Below, in pieces: positions 12,690 to 23,291 of a stretch of DNA of 64,000 bases. Location: NCBI GenBank assembly GCA_961205875.1, contig OY540809.1:28222267-28286266 (forward strand). The letters run 5' to 3'. The translations under genes and the position numbers were made by a program. The notes under the pieces were generated by a model, which saw nothing but the letters and a program-made list of their open reading frames with translations, made no database searches and was not told the origin of the DNA. The DNA comes from Sialis fuliginosa. Taxonomy: Eukaryota > Arthropoda > Insecta > Megaloptera > Sialidae. The first letter of the stretch is position 1. Each line of letters begins with the position of its first letter.

Positions 12690-13175
12690 CAAAGTGAAAT
12701 TTTAGCAACTGCAAAAATTAAACCTTTTATCAAGAAACGAATGCAGAGTGCACTTACCCCTGCACATTACTTAGCAAACATGATGCATCCACAGTATTTG
12801 GGGAAATCCCTTAGTAATGATGAAGAAAGTGTTGCAGAAGAATTGTTGGTGAAAAAACACCGAAATTTCTTGGCCTACTGTTTAGCTTTTAAAATTCAAG
12901 ACACGGATTACTTCCCCGAAGCTATGTTTAACAGCGATGTGGTAAATAAATTCACAGCTGCTAAATGGTGGAAAATAATGAAAGCCAAAAATGAGAAAAC
13001 TTCCAAATTACCCATCAATTTTTGTGATTTTTTCATATCTTTTCATAACTGTCCGGCAAACTCAGCGTCAATTGAAAGAATATTTTCCACATATGGTTTG
13101 ATTTGGACCAAAATGCGGAATAGACTTGGTTTTGATAAAGCCTTAGACTTATTGTTAGTTAAAATATATGTATAG
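12690..13175 (+). pseudogene. hAT transposase C-terminal part (dimerisation domain)
   Basis: The frame is open from about 12690, after a TGA, to TAG at 13173; the first ATG is at 12741 (144 codons). Upstream codons already read as transposase (ATAKIKPFIKKR), so the ATG is not the real start. SALTPAHYLANMMHP and a Trp pair (AAKWWKIM) are followed by LPINFCDFFISFHNCPANSASIERIFSTYG and KMRNRL. This matches the hAT C-terminal dimerisation domain, whose usual core has small residues, SxERxFS and RNRL. Full hAT transposases are about 600-700 residues, with a BED zinc finger and RNase H-like core; both are missing. Role when intact: cut-and-paste transposition of this element. Confidence 0.8.
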
Positions 13176-13498
13176 ATATATAAGAACAGAACCAGAAAGA
13201 TTGGTAGTGCCAGTTTATCTTTGATATAATAATTAACTATGTATTATATAGAGAATATTTTTTTTAAATTGAATTATTATTTTAAAAATCAGAATTTTGA
13301 ATCAATGTTTCAATTATATTAGTTAATAAATGGTCTGAAATGATTGTATTTCTTTAATTTCCTTATAAAATATTATATTTCCTTTAAATATACCTAAAAA
13401 AGAAAAAAACCCATCGGGTTTTTTTAAAGTTGTTTGCCCAAAAAAACCCGGGTGGGTTTTTTTTGGTTACCCAGTGGGGAGCCAACCCTGGTACATAT

Positions 13499-14430
13499 AA
13501 ACCGGTTTTTTGTTAAAATTTAGCAAAACCGTAAAACCGGGTTTTTTCAGAAAAACCGAAAGTCAATTATATATCTATTTTTTGTTTGTGACAAATTTTT
13601 TTTCTTGTTATTCATTAATTATTTATGTTGTAAATTTATTTAAATTAAAAAAAGGGTGACATCTATAAACGAACCGCAATGTGTAAATAAAAAGATGTTA
13701 GCGGAGTAAATGGAATTTGAGTGTCATTCGTGAAGTGTCTTATATGTTAATAAAGGAAATTATACCATTTAAAGTTCAAATTTAGACTAATCAATTTCAA
13801 ATTGGAAATTGTAAATTCCACATTTGAGATGAAAATAAATAAATTATTTATTTCAATATAATATAATGTATCACTGTTACAATTAATTATTATTTAACTT
13901 ATTATTGTTATGAATATTAGGTAATTAATTAAGTTAACATATATTAAAGATTTTTAATTTCTTAATTTTATTTAAAATCAGGCCCTCAATTATTTACTAT
14001 TGTCCAAATTAACAAATAATAATGAATGTATCATATATATTATATATCATATCGGATATAATTAACAATAATTTTTGTGATATTTTCTCGTAAAATATTT
14101 TTTAGCTGCTGTATAATACTAGCTTTTAAATTAACTTTACCAATTTAAAATTGATAGTTCCCAATTTACAATTGATAAATTTCAATTTAAAATTGATTAT
14201 TTAGTTTGAAATTGAATAGTCTTCATTTGGAAATTGATTATTCCCAATTTGAAATTGAATAATCGCAATTTGAACTTGAAAAGGTATAGTTAAAGAAGTT
14301 TAATTTTTTTAATATTAATTTATTATTTTATTTAAATAGTTTAAAACATTTTTTAAACTTAATTGAAAAACCCGACTAAAAACCGGTTAACCGGTTTTTC
14401 ACTTTATGAAAACCAAAAACTGAGTCGACT
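13499..14430. repeat. Old repeat with AAACCGG-rich edges
   Basis: AAACCGGTTTTTT and AAAACCGGGTTTTTTC blocks at the left (13499-13560) are faced by AAAAACCGGTTAACCGGTTT at the right (14378-14397). This looks like a decayed element with CCGG-rich terminal blocks, but no clean inverted repeat or target duplication is visible. The interior is AT-rich and includes the 21-bp palindromic array below. Confidence 0.3.
14140..14278. repeat. Tandem array of about seven 21-bp palindromic units
   Basis: Units of about 21 bp begin near 14140, 14161, 14181, 14202, 14222, 14243 and 14264. Each centres on CAATTTNAAATTG, a dyad-symmetric 13-mer, with a TAT/ATT spacer. Isolated copies of the same motif lie at 13794-13826. 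No function is evident; arrays of dyads can be binding-site clusters or a byproduct of slippage. Confidence 0.7.
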
Positions 14431-14469
14431 GTTTTACAAATAGATCAATCAAATTGTATATTTGTTCTG

Positions 14470-15022
14470 CATTGTTCTACAGAGTCATTTTTTTATTTTA
14501 AATTTTTAATATGTAGAATTTTGTTATCTACACTTTTGTCATTACACATTTTGAAGGTTGCATTATAGTTTTTGAAATATAACGAAAAAATGTTTTTTTG
14601 CAATATTTCGCGGGTTATAACTGGCAAACTATGAGTTTTCTGAAACGATGGTTGTAAGAAAAAATATTGCTAATTGATAGTTCTAAAAGATTGCCATTTA
14701 ATTTTTTTCAATATAATCGCTTTTTTACGAAATAAATGCAAAAAATCGTTTTTTGTTAACTTCCTTGCATTATATCTCGTTACTAATTGATGGTAAACAG
14801 TTAGACCTGTGAATAAATTTGTAGATTCAAGTCTGTTGAACAAAAAAGATGGTAATATATTTTATCGTAAGATGAACGATTTACGAGATAATTACGTTTA
14901 ACGTTTTCGCGCTTATAGCGGACAACGCTTAAGGTCATAGACCGCGCCAACTTAATGTAATACTCAGAACACCCCCCCCCCCCCCAACAATTTAAAATAA
15001 AAAAATGACTCTGTAGAACAAT
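14470..15022. mobile_element. MITE with perfect 35-bp terminal inverted repeats
   Basis: The first 35 bases (CATTGTTCTACAGAGTCATT...) and the last 35 are exact reverse complements. A perfect 35-bp match suggests this is one of the younger inserts here. The flanks show no convincing target duplication. The interior has no coding frame and includes a run of 14 C at 14972-14985 just inside the right repeat. Confidence 0.75.
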
Positions 15023-15363
15023 GTCTTACGAACTACTTTAGTTTGATAATTTGATTGGACTATGAAGCATATGCTGCAGATAGTGAAAACATATAATTTT
15101 GTTTTATTTTTCCATTTTTGTTGATTCTATGTAGGTTAAGCCGAACATGTTCCTAAAGAGACTGTAGTTCTTCCAAAGATGATTCAAAGCCAAAATGCCT
15201 TAAAACCTATTAATAAATAGTACTTTTTCCAATAGTCTATGTTTTATTACCTTTTTTATATCTTTTAACATATTTAAAAAAAATACATTTTAGTATGAGC
15301 GGCAAAATGCTACCCACGCGCTCAGTTACGTTTTACGGATAGACGCACCTATTCTAGGGTTAA

Positions 15364-16270
15364 CTACACTAGACAACATATACAACACTAATTCATAGAC
15401 TTTTTTTTTATTTCATAAAACCAAAGCCTGAATATTTTAGAATATAATTATATAAGGTAGAACTCAATATACCAAAATTTAAAAAGTTGTAAATTAAAAA
15501 TTGATTTTCTAAATATTTATACAATATCGTATCGTATTATATTTCAATAACACACAAACATTCATAAAGAAGTAAACACCAAATTTAAACTTAACAAAAA
15601 AAAAGTTTTTCAATTTCAGATTGACGAATCTTTAATTTAAAAAGAAAGTTTAATAAATATTTCCAATATGAAAGTGAACCCTCTTCCCTTTCTTCTTACA
15701 TCGATAGGTAAAGCTTCGGTGACAAAATCTAATCCATAGCTAAATGCGTGAAATAAAGACAAAGTATCGACATTTGAAATTTTTCCATCTCCATCAAATG
15801 TGAAAATAAAGTCTAAACGTACGTAGTCTATATTCTACAGCGTCAGTTTATATTATCCGGCATCTGAATCCATTATACAAAGTGAAATATATTGGATACA
15901 CCAGCACTTCTCAATCTTTTGCAGCTTTAGTCTAAATTATGATATATATAGCTAAACCCATGTATATTTATATTTACATAAACACTACGTAAAGTGATAT
16001 TCATAGAAAAAATAGTGAATAATGTTATAGTAAAACATAGGGAATACGATATTCATATATGTATGTATACTTGTATACATATGATTTATTAGTCATAACG
16101 AACAAATTTAACATTAAAAAAAGGTTTTTATAAATATCCATTATATGCACATAAATAAAAAAAAAAGATTCAAAAATAAATTTTACTTATAGGTCAGAAC
16201 ATAATAACGCTGTCGTTCTGAAAATTATTCCAGTTAATTTTTTGTTTTTATCTTATTAGAGAGGTTGGCT
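15364..16270. other. Intergenic, no gene seen
   Basis: AT-rich sequence beyond the right TTAA of the piggyBac-like element; no supported feature. Confidence 0.4.
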
Positions 16271-16346
16271 CGATTATAAAAATGCAAGAGTAAAAGTTTA
16301 AAAATATGGTCTTGTTAGCTTATTTAGTTTTTAATTATGGTAATGT

Positions 16347-16421
16347 GTTTTATAGATACTGAAGAAGTCGGAAATATGACGAAACGTTTATATTAATAAA
16401 TAATGTTATAACACATAAAAC
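16347..16421 (+). ncRNA. Hammerhead-ribozyme-like motif, probably a retroelement remnant
   Basis: CTGAAGA (16359-16365) is followed by a GTC/GAC stem with an 8-base loop and then GAAAC, the order of a hammerhead core (CUGANGA, stem II, GAAA). GTTTAT/ATAAAT can form stem III, and GTTTTAT (16347) can pair with ATAAAAC (16415) as stem I. One extra A lies between CTGAAGA and the stem, which departs from the canonical fold. Penelope-like retroelements are known to carry hammerhead motifs. In such AT-rich DNA the outer pairings could be chance. Confidence 0.25.
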
Positions 16422-16439
16422 GATTTTATTGACCTAAAA

Positions 16440-16800
16440 CCTCGAAGCAAAACAAAATAAAATCAAAAATGGTCATTTTCTTAAATTCTTTTATTTTATA
16501 TACATACATATAACTGTTTTTAACCATATGGGACGTAGGAGTGTAAGTGAGATGGCAAAAAGAACGCGCTTGGTTGTTAAATAAAATAATGGCGATTGCC
16601 GGTAAAATTCTTGAAATTGAAGTGTATCATATTGTTAATATTTATTTGAAGCGTATAAAACAATGTATATAATATAAAAACATTAGTATTAAAGTAAACA
16701 TTTTCATGTTTGAAAATACCTAATTTCAAGGTTTCATAAATTATTAAAAAATTATACCAAATAAAAGAGTAGAGTAACATGACAATGTATGAAAGCAAGG
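16440..16800. other. Intergenic, no gene seen
   Basis: AT-rich; no supported feature. Confidence 0.4.
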
Positions 16801-16809
16801 ACCATTTTT

Positions 16810-16975
16810 ATGTGAAAAGATCTAAAGATATTGTTTTAAAAATTGATTTAAAAAACATAATTTTTCTTTTTGTATGACCTTTTCTTGGTTTAAACAATAT
16901 CCGACCGTGGAATCGATCTGCACCTTGCACTTTTATAATCGGACCAATCTCCCCAATAAGATAAAAAAAAAAATT
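16810..16975 (-). repeat. Possible eroded tRNA-derived SINE
   Basis: On the minus strand, GATCGATTCCA (16908-16918) resembles a tRNA B box (GGTTCGANTCC). It is preceded by a GGTCCGATTATAAAAGTGCA region of about the right spacing for a degenerate tRNA head and followed by CGGTCGGAT and a non-tRNA body. No A box can be picked with confidence and no second copy was found in the window. Confidence 0.25.
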
Positions 16976-16999
16976 CTATCGGAATAATTTTTCAAACGA

Positions 17000-17834
17000 C
17001 TGCGCTATTATGTCCCGGTCTATATTTTTTATGTACTTTCTTGTGAACATATGCCAAAAACTGTTAAATAAGTTAAAATATCGTTTTTTTTTAATTAATC
17101 ACATAATAAAAAAAGTTATTTGCAATAACATAAAAAATATGCAATATTAGAAATAAATACAAAACATCAATAATAAGATTTATTAAAATGTGGTATAATC
17201 ATATATTATACACGTACGTGTCCCTGATCGAGCATTAATTTATACATCATTTACGACATTTTAATTTATTTAACAGATTTTGGCATATGTTGACACGAAA
17301 TTACATAAAAAAGTCTACAATTAAAAAATATAAAATTTACCCTATGGCGTTTTCTCATTTTTTCAAAAATGGCCGATTGGTGTAAAAATCAAATATTATT
17401 TTTGAAATTTTTACTATGTATTTATAACATAAAAATACATACGTATTTCCTCTTATTTTCGTAAAAACCCCTTCAGTTTTTCGTTAATTATTGCATTGTA
17501 AGTGATAAAAGATGTTTTTCAACAATTTTTTTTATTTTTGATGTTATGATGCATTTGAAAAGTAACGCTACCTATGCAGTCTATAGTTTATTAACTTATA
17601 AGTATTTTAATTTTACGACCTATAGAACCGGAGATATTTCAAAAACAGTGTAGCGATACACCCGAATTTATCAAAAATTCACAATTATACAATTTTCTCG
17701 GGGCTTGCATGGCGGATTTTTCTAAATTTTTTATTTTCAACTCATCTTCGAACATATAAAGAGATAATCCAAAAAAAACACCTTCCCGAATGCATCACTA
17801 TTCATCACTTTTTTGTCTATATTCCCTCTACTAT
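17000..17834. other. Intergenic or old repeat DNA, no gene seen
   Basis: AT-rich; phrases such as GAACCGGAGATATTTCAAAA (17626) have the look of repeat DNA but no partner was found here. Confidence 0.35.
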
Positions 17835-18045
17835 ATTAGGTAGAGTGTTTTACGAGGAAGGTTTAGGTGTATAATTTGTGGATATTTTTTGTAAATTTCA
17901 AGTAGTCGAAAAAAAACAATTGTCGGAGAGATATGTTCGCGTGTACAGTGAAATAGTTAGCGATAAGTGACACCAATGTTTGATAGATTTATTCCAGATT
18001 AAATTTATATCCCTGGGAAACACCGGGTGCAATGCGGTAGTTATC
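17835..18045 (+). repeat. Dispersed repeat family R1, copy 2 (3' half)
   Basis: It shares ACGAGGAAGGTTTAGGTGTA, AGTTAGCGATAAGTGA and a CACCGGGTGCAATGCG end with the R1 copies at 3391 and 29331. It is closest to the 29331 copy, which carries the same AGTTAGCGATAAGTGA block. Confidence 0.55.
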
Positions 18046-18049
18046 TATA

Positions 18050-18645
18050 AAACAACTTATATAGGTCAAAAATTATAAGTAGGATGTGAACGGGGTATAG
18101 ATGGTAAAGTTAGCTAGTAGAGAGAGGAAACAAAAGAAAAGAGGGAATAGTTAATTAGTCGTATCACAGAAGTCATATTCAGACGTCGTTGTATGAAAGA
18201 TGTTCAATATGTAAAATATATCATTAAATACATTATTCTTCAATTAATTTGTAACTTGTCAAATACCAGTCGAGCCTCACACATTAATGTCACGTACTTT
18301 ATTGTTATTCAATTTATTATGTTAATTCGACTTGCACTTACGAACATTAGTTATAACATTAAATTAAACAAACTTTACCAAATAATTGGATTTAAACCTT
18401 TAGCAAAGTTAACAGTCAATTTAAAAAGAAAATGCAATTAGTAGCAGTTACAAACTAGTTTCAATATAAAATACAATTAGAATAATGATGCCAAAATCAT
18501 AAGAAAATTATCAGTACTCACCGCTCTTGCGTATTTTTTTTCAAAAATAATGTAATACTAGAATGTAATAATTATTACTCATCAGGTTAAATAAAAGAAA
18601 CTTTGGTTGCCCATTTTATCCCAACATATAATTGTATATTATTAG
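18050..18645. other. Intergenic, no gene seen
   Basis: AT-rich; the 82-codon frame at 18193 has no recognisable domain. Confidence 0.35.
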
Positions 18646-18649
18646 TAGT

Positions 18650-18975
18650 AGTCCAGGCTGACTAGGCTAAAAAGTACCTAAAATAAACATTTTTGCGTAC
18701 AGTTTTTATACTTACAGGATATGCTACAAAAATGGTGTAGAATAATACCCTAAGTTTGCTCCGATTTTGGTTGTCCGCGACAGTAGTTATCCACGGTTTA
18801 ATTGCAAAGTTCTTCAGATTTTCTGATTTTTGCTAAATAGCGGTCTAAATAAGAATTATACAAAAAAAAGTTTTAAATAAAATTTATTCGCTATAAAATT
18901 CACTACAATCTCCATTAAAAAAAATAAAAAATATTCATTTGTTTATCCGCTACGCTGATTAAAATGGTTGAAACT
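18650..18975 (+). repeat. Dispersed repeat family R3, copy 1
   Basis: Direct repeat of 40799-41112, about 320 bp and clearly similar throughout. Shared landmarks are CTAAAAAGTACCTAAAATA, CCGATTTTGGTTGTCCGCG, CTTCAGATTTTCTGATT, GCTAAATAGCGGTCTAAATA and TTATTCGCTATAAAATT. No terminal inverted repeat or tail was found, so the class is unknown. Confidence 0.7.
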
Positions 18976-18979
18976 ATGC

Positions 18980-20155
18980 CAAATCTCAGCTACCTATCTA
19001 ACAATAAGTCAAATGATTCAGTAGTTAGAATTTTTTTCATTTCAAATAAGCAGCGTTGTACTATAATAGTAGATATTTAGTAAAATAAAACACTATTTAA
19101 AAAATGAATAATTTGACAACACTGGAAACACAATATTGGAAGTATTGATAAATGCAAATTTCGTATACTTCATACTTTTTAAATCTTTATATCACTTTAC
19201 CTTTTTAGAAAGATATTTTATCGGCTCTGACAATCTTGAGATGTTGCGATGAATCTACTTAAATTTCATTTGCACCAATTTATTTTTGCCTCGAGTGTTT
19301 GAGATTTAAGTAAAAACGTTATATTTTTTACATGACTACAAAAACGTTTTTGTCATATTAATTTTATTTATTTATTATCTTAATTTATTTAATAAGTATA
19401 TAATACAGTACCTAATTTAAGAAAAGGCCATTTAAACATTCGCCCTGGGCCCCATACAAAATGAAATTTCGCAACATTTGACTATTAATATTTATTAATT
19501 TTTAATTTCTATTTTCGAATATAACGATAATAAGAACCTTTTTAAAAATTATTAATTTTTAAGCAGCTCAGACTAAATTATTACATTTACAAACATACTT
19601 AAATATTCACATTAGTTTATAGGTGATTTTGTGATACAGGAGATAGTCCTGAACTTTATCTCACTTTTGTACCTCTAGTGTTGGAAGTGTATTTTTCTTG
19701 ACTGTAGTTTTTTGCTTTCTCTAACTCATTTCTTACTTTTTTTAATGATCACTAATATTCTATAACAACAAACTTGTTTGTATTTTATTTATTTATAATA
19801 TGATAAAAGTTGAAATTATTTATTAACAAAAAGTTAATTGGTTAATTGGTAGTTCTGTAAAATCAGTACTCTGCAATCTTAGTTTTTGCCGTCGTTATCA
19901 CTACATAACTTCAAATTACAATGCAAGAGGTTTCGAGTTATAACAAAGGCCTTTGACTGTATTTATACAGATCTACTATGTACAAAATTATGACTATAGT
20001 ATAAAAAAAAGTAGCTTTTGATGTTATCAAATCCTATTGGTTGTACGTAAAAAGTAAAAAAAATGGGTGTGACTGTGTCGGAATGCACAGTCGAAGGAAT
20101 GACGTGAATACGTAGTAGTGGGATTAAATAAAACTCAGACTAGTATTGAATAATA
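18980..20155. other. Intergenic, no gene seen
   Basis: AT-rich; no supported feature. Confidence 0.35.
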
Positions 20156-20165
20156 TAGTTATTTC

Positions 20166-20880
20166 TAGAGGTGTACCGGAATTCACGATTTTATTCCGGC
20201 CGGTTTTTCCGGAATTTTTAAATTTTATTACTGCTTTCTATTAATTCATAAATAATGTACGTTATTTTTATTTAAAAAATCAAATATAAATACATATAAT
20301 AATTATGATAAAACAACATTTTATTTGCAAAAATTTTAATGGAAACAATCATTTCATAACACAAATGAAGTTTTTAACATTTTGTGCACCAAAAGTATGA
20401 TTTTAATTATAATTAATAATTATAACATTAATTGACCTTAAAAAAATAAGTAAATTTTTTGTTATAATAACATATTAACAATAATGTCACTATATTACGG
20501 ACATTTAACTGTACAGGGTGAGTCATATCAGGTGGAACAAACTTGAACAGTTGATCAAGAAAAATATTTCAAGAAAAACAGTTTATATAAACATGTGTCC
20601 GAATATTCTTCGCGAGGGAGCTACAGACTCTCAAATATATTGTCTAAAATTAATTTTTATTTAATATTTTGAGAACCCATTGTAATACAGTTATGAAATT
20701 TTATAATTATAAAAGAAAGGTCGGGTGAAAATTTTGAAATCGGAGAACACTTTTTCTTTAAAAAATGATGGTAAAACATTTCGTATTTTCGATAATAAAA
20801 CAACTCTTAACAAAGATAAAACGAATATTATTCATTATTTAATAAAAATCACAATTGTCATGGAAAACTAAAATGTGTTG
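20166..20880 (+). mobile_element. hAT composite H1, truncated copy (left part)
   Basis: It starts TAGAGGTGTACCGGAATT and matches 45062-45840 base for base over long stretches. The match includes the hAT left end, about 345 bp of body, and the left part of a nested TA element beginning at 20514 (CAGGGTGAGTCATATCAGG). The nested element occupies the same position in both copies. The right end is missing; similarity stops near 20880. Expected 8-bp duplication cannot be tested without the right end. Confidence 0.7.
20514..20880 (+). mobile_element. TA-flanked foldback element, nested and truncated
   Basis: CAGGGTGAGTCATATCAGGT preceded by TA (20512-20513) is the left end of the same family as 45431-46307, and its arm resembles the one starting at 589. 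Only the left part remains here. Confidence 0.65.
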
Positions 20881-20931
20881 TCAAAATTCTATCTGAAGCA
20901 TCAAAACATAATGTCAATATACATACGAGTA

Positions 20932-21328
20932 CAGTGTATTCCAAGTTGATTAAGACATAGGTTTAACATGGGAACAATTAGAAAAGTTTGTAATAAGTAA
21001 TAACCTTCGGTCAAATTTAACGATGTTGATTGGTGCATTTTGAAATGCCGCCTCGAAACTAACTGATTTTTAAATTAATCGACAGTATTTTGTTTTCAAC
21101 TTTAATAATGATAAATACATTAATGGAATTAAAGTAAGCATCCTGGATAAAATTATAATAATATTTTTTGGCAGATATAAAGAAAACAAAATACTAATTA
21201 CTATTTTATTAATTTATTTATCAAAATGCACCAATCACACATCGTTAAATTTGACCAAAGGTTACTACAACACTTCTAATTGCCCCCATGTTAAATTTCC
21301 TATGTCTTAATCAACTTGGAATACACTG
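20932..21328. mobile_element. TA-flanked MITE with long inverted repeats
   Basis: CAGTGTATTCCAAGTTGATT (left) is matched by AATCAACTTGGAATACACTG (right) exactly. The inverted similarity continues inward for about 110 bp through the AACGATG...TTGGTGCATTTTG block and its complement. TA flanks both ends (20930-20931, 21329-21330), fitting a mariner-type MITE. No coding content. Confidence 0.8.
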
Positions 21329-21334
21329 TATATC

Positions 21335-22550
21335 TATTTATGCAACGATTCCTATCTCAAGTTTATAGTTGCGACCTAAATGTATCATTTTGAATACAAA
21401 ATTTTTCAAATAACGTTACGGAAGATACAAAACATACAACATACAAATAAACCAACACACGGAAATACAGTATTATTGAATTCGTTTTGGAGGCAACCTA
21501 AAAAGTATTCAAATCTTATACGGGTTCTATTACTATTTTAATATTGCCCCATCGCATCGATTGATTCGATTTGATTGAAAAGTACTGGAAATAAAATTTG
21601 TATAAAATGTCATCTGTCGATTTAATTTTATCTTAAACCTATTTACTGTAACGTAAATCATAAACAGCTTATAATTTATCAGTTTTATATATTATTATTA
21701 TTATTATTGTTGTTATTCGTGTCATCCGAAAGCTTCTTATGACACCACACACAATTTTGTGAATTTGATATATTGTCATAACTTCAAAATACTTGCTACG
21801 ACTGCATTATTAAACAAGCCTTGGGTTGGGGTGAGACCTTAAGGTCCACACAATCAACTTCCCAACACAGTATGATTATAAATACTTGAATACTGATTAT
21901 TTATTGTTTCCATATAGTTTATGTGAATATTTTTTTAATATATATGTATGTACATATGAAAAATTTTAATGGAATTCGTCAGAAATAAAACTTACCTTTG
22001 TATTATGAATATTAGTTTTCTAATATCCTAATGTCAATACACTAGTGGACAGAGGTTTTTCAAATGAAATCGTACCTATATATTATGATAGAAGAGAGTT
22101 CAGAGATTTCAGAACCGCTTTCGGATACTCTCCAGCACGTCAGGTTTTTTTAAACTGAATTTTTGTAAATAAAGTCATTTTGACTATTCAGGTGCTCATA
22201 CCTTTCCTTACAGAAACCGTTCCTGAATTGATATTTTTGTTTTCAAAACTGCGTTGAAAATAAGAAGGATATAGCTTTCCAACGCGCCATATAGCAGTCA
22301 AATCGATCTATTCGTTCTTGCCCTATGCTTACAACTATGTGCAATTTTATCGAAAAAAATGTGTTTTTTTCACATTTCGACCATTCATTTGTTTTATGAA
22401 AAAATGTTTATCACATAAAAATGTCTATTTTTATTCATAGATCTAATAGAGGAGTCTTCCTAGAGTATTCCTGTTTAAATATCCCATTGTACGATAAATA
22501 GAACCCAAGATATGACAATTAACGTGAGGCAACCGATTTTTGGGTTTTTT
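21335..22550. other. Intergenic and repeat-derived DNA; (ATT)n microsatellite
   Basis: An ATT run lies near 21687-21712. The stretch from about 22000 onward may be the 3' flank of the repeat-borne gene on the minus strand. No other feature is supported. Confidence 0.35.
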
Positions 22551-22694
22551 CATTTCAATGCATTTTATTAAATATTATCAAAAATTTGTTATAATTACAT
22601 GTGTAATGTTGTTTTGTGAATATTAATATATCATATTCCAATTGTTTTTTCCATTTCAAGCCTTGATAGTCTGGTGTTGCTGTTAAGTAACGAT

Positions 22695-23096
22695 TTAAAA
22701 GTGTTTTTTCGGCCCTTTTCTTTTGTGTAATGCATGAGTGTCTCGGAGCAGTAACCAACAAAACTCTCCAAGCATTTTGGGTACATACAGCCCATTGAAG
22801 TGGTCTTCCATGTCGCTTATATCTTGGCGGAAACGTTCACGGTGTTCATCTGAAAAATCGCCCAAATTGTCTGGAAAAAAATCAATGTGCGATTTGAGAA
22901 AATGCATTTTAAACATCAAGTTGGATCCAATTGTGTGAAAATTTTCCAACATTATTTTCACTAGTTGTTTGTAGTTGTATAAAGAGAACATTCTGCAATT
23001 CATACAAGATATAGATATACCATTTTTAAAAAGTTGTATTTCAATATATCTCTGAAATTCGATATTCAATTGTTTTTTGACACCGTCATTATTCAT
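22695..23096 (-). pseudogene. C-terminal part of a repeat-borne insect protein (PENLG/RFxQDI family)
   Basis: The 133-residue frame contains a stretch I recognise as the C-terminal end of a protein family found in many copies in insect genomes, usually uncharacterised. It reads MLENFHTIGSNLMFKMHFL, then SHIDFFPDNLGDFSDEHRE, RFRQDISDMEDHF, FCWLLLRDT and a basic tail KRKGPKKHF. In the family the equivalent segments read like HLDYFPENLG and ERFHQDI, a FCW or YCW motif and a basic end. Typical members are several hundred residues, so most of the N-terminus is missing; the first 35 residues here do not look homologous. Function is unknown to me. The high copy number suggests a transposable-element ORF. 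Confidence 0.55.
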
Positions 23097-23291
23097 CTCG
23101 GAAAAAATACTGTTATGTTACTTTGCCCATTAACCGATCTTCTTGCTCCAATAATAATCAAGATAGCAGATTATGGCGAACAGCCTGTATAAAAATATTA
23201 ATAAACAATAAGAACTAAACTGTTGTTTATTTCTGCCATGATAGGCACAGATGAAACTTCCTATCTATATCGTTGTGTCATTTTAAATATA

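Larger units (their letters stand above)
11401..13490 (+). mobile_element. hAT transposon inside the piggyBac element
   Basis: It begins CAGGGTTGGC (11402) and ends GCCAACCCTG (13490). GTACATAT occurs on both sides (11393-11400 and 13491-13498), a perfect 8-bp target duplication, with one extra T inside the left edge. Subterminal blocks rich in AAAACCCGGG and its complement flank the core. It contains a transposase C-terminus at 12690-13175 and a foldback insert at 11709-12331. Because it sits within the piggyBac element and outside its transposase remnant, it must be the younger insertion. Confidence 0.85.
9923..15359 (+). mobile_element. piggyBac-like transposon, dead, with nested insertions
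   Basis: TTAA stands at both outer edges (9919-9922 and 15360-15363), the hallmark target site of piggyBac elements. The termini CCCTAAAGTAAGCGCAC and, on the other strand, CCCTAGAATAGGTGCGTC differ only by transitions. GCATTTTGCCGC near 9953 recurs inverted at 15300 (GCGGCAAAATGC) as a subterminal inverted repeat. Transposase remnants at 10441-11050 support the assignment. The element was later enlarged by a hAT transposon (11401-13490) and probably by the foldback at 14470-15022. Both termini survive but the transposase is broken, so it is not autonomous. Confidence 0.8.

Noticed and set aside
14140..14278. CRISPR-like array
   Set aside because: Units are contiguous at about 21 bp with no unique spacers, and the DNA is clearly eukaryotic.
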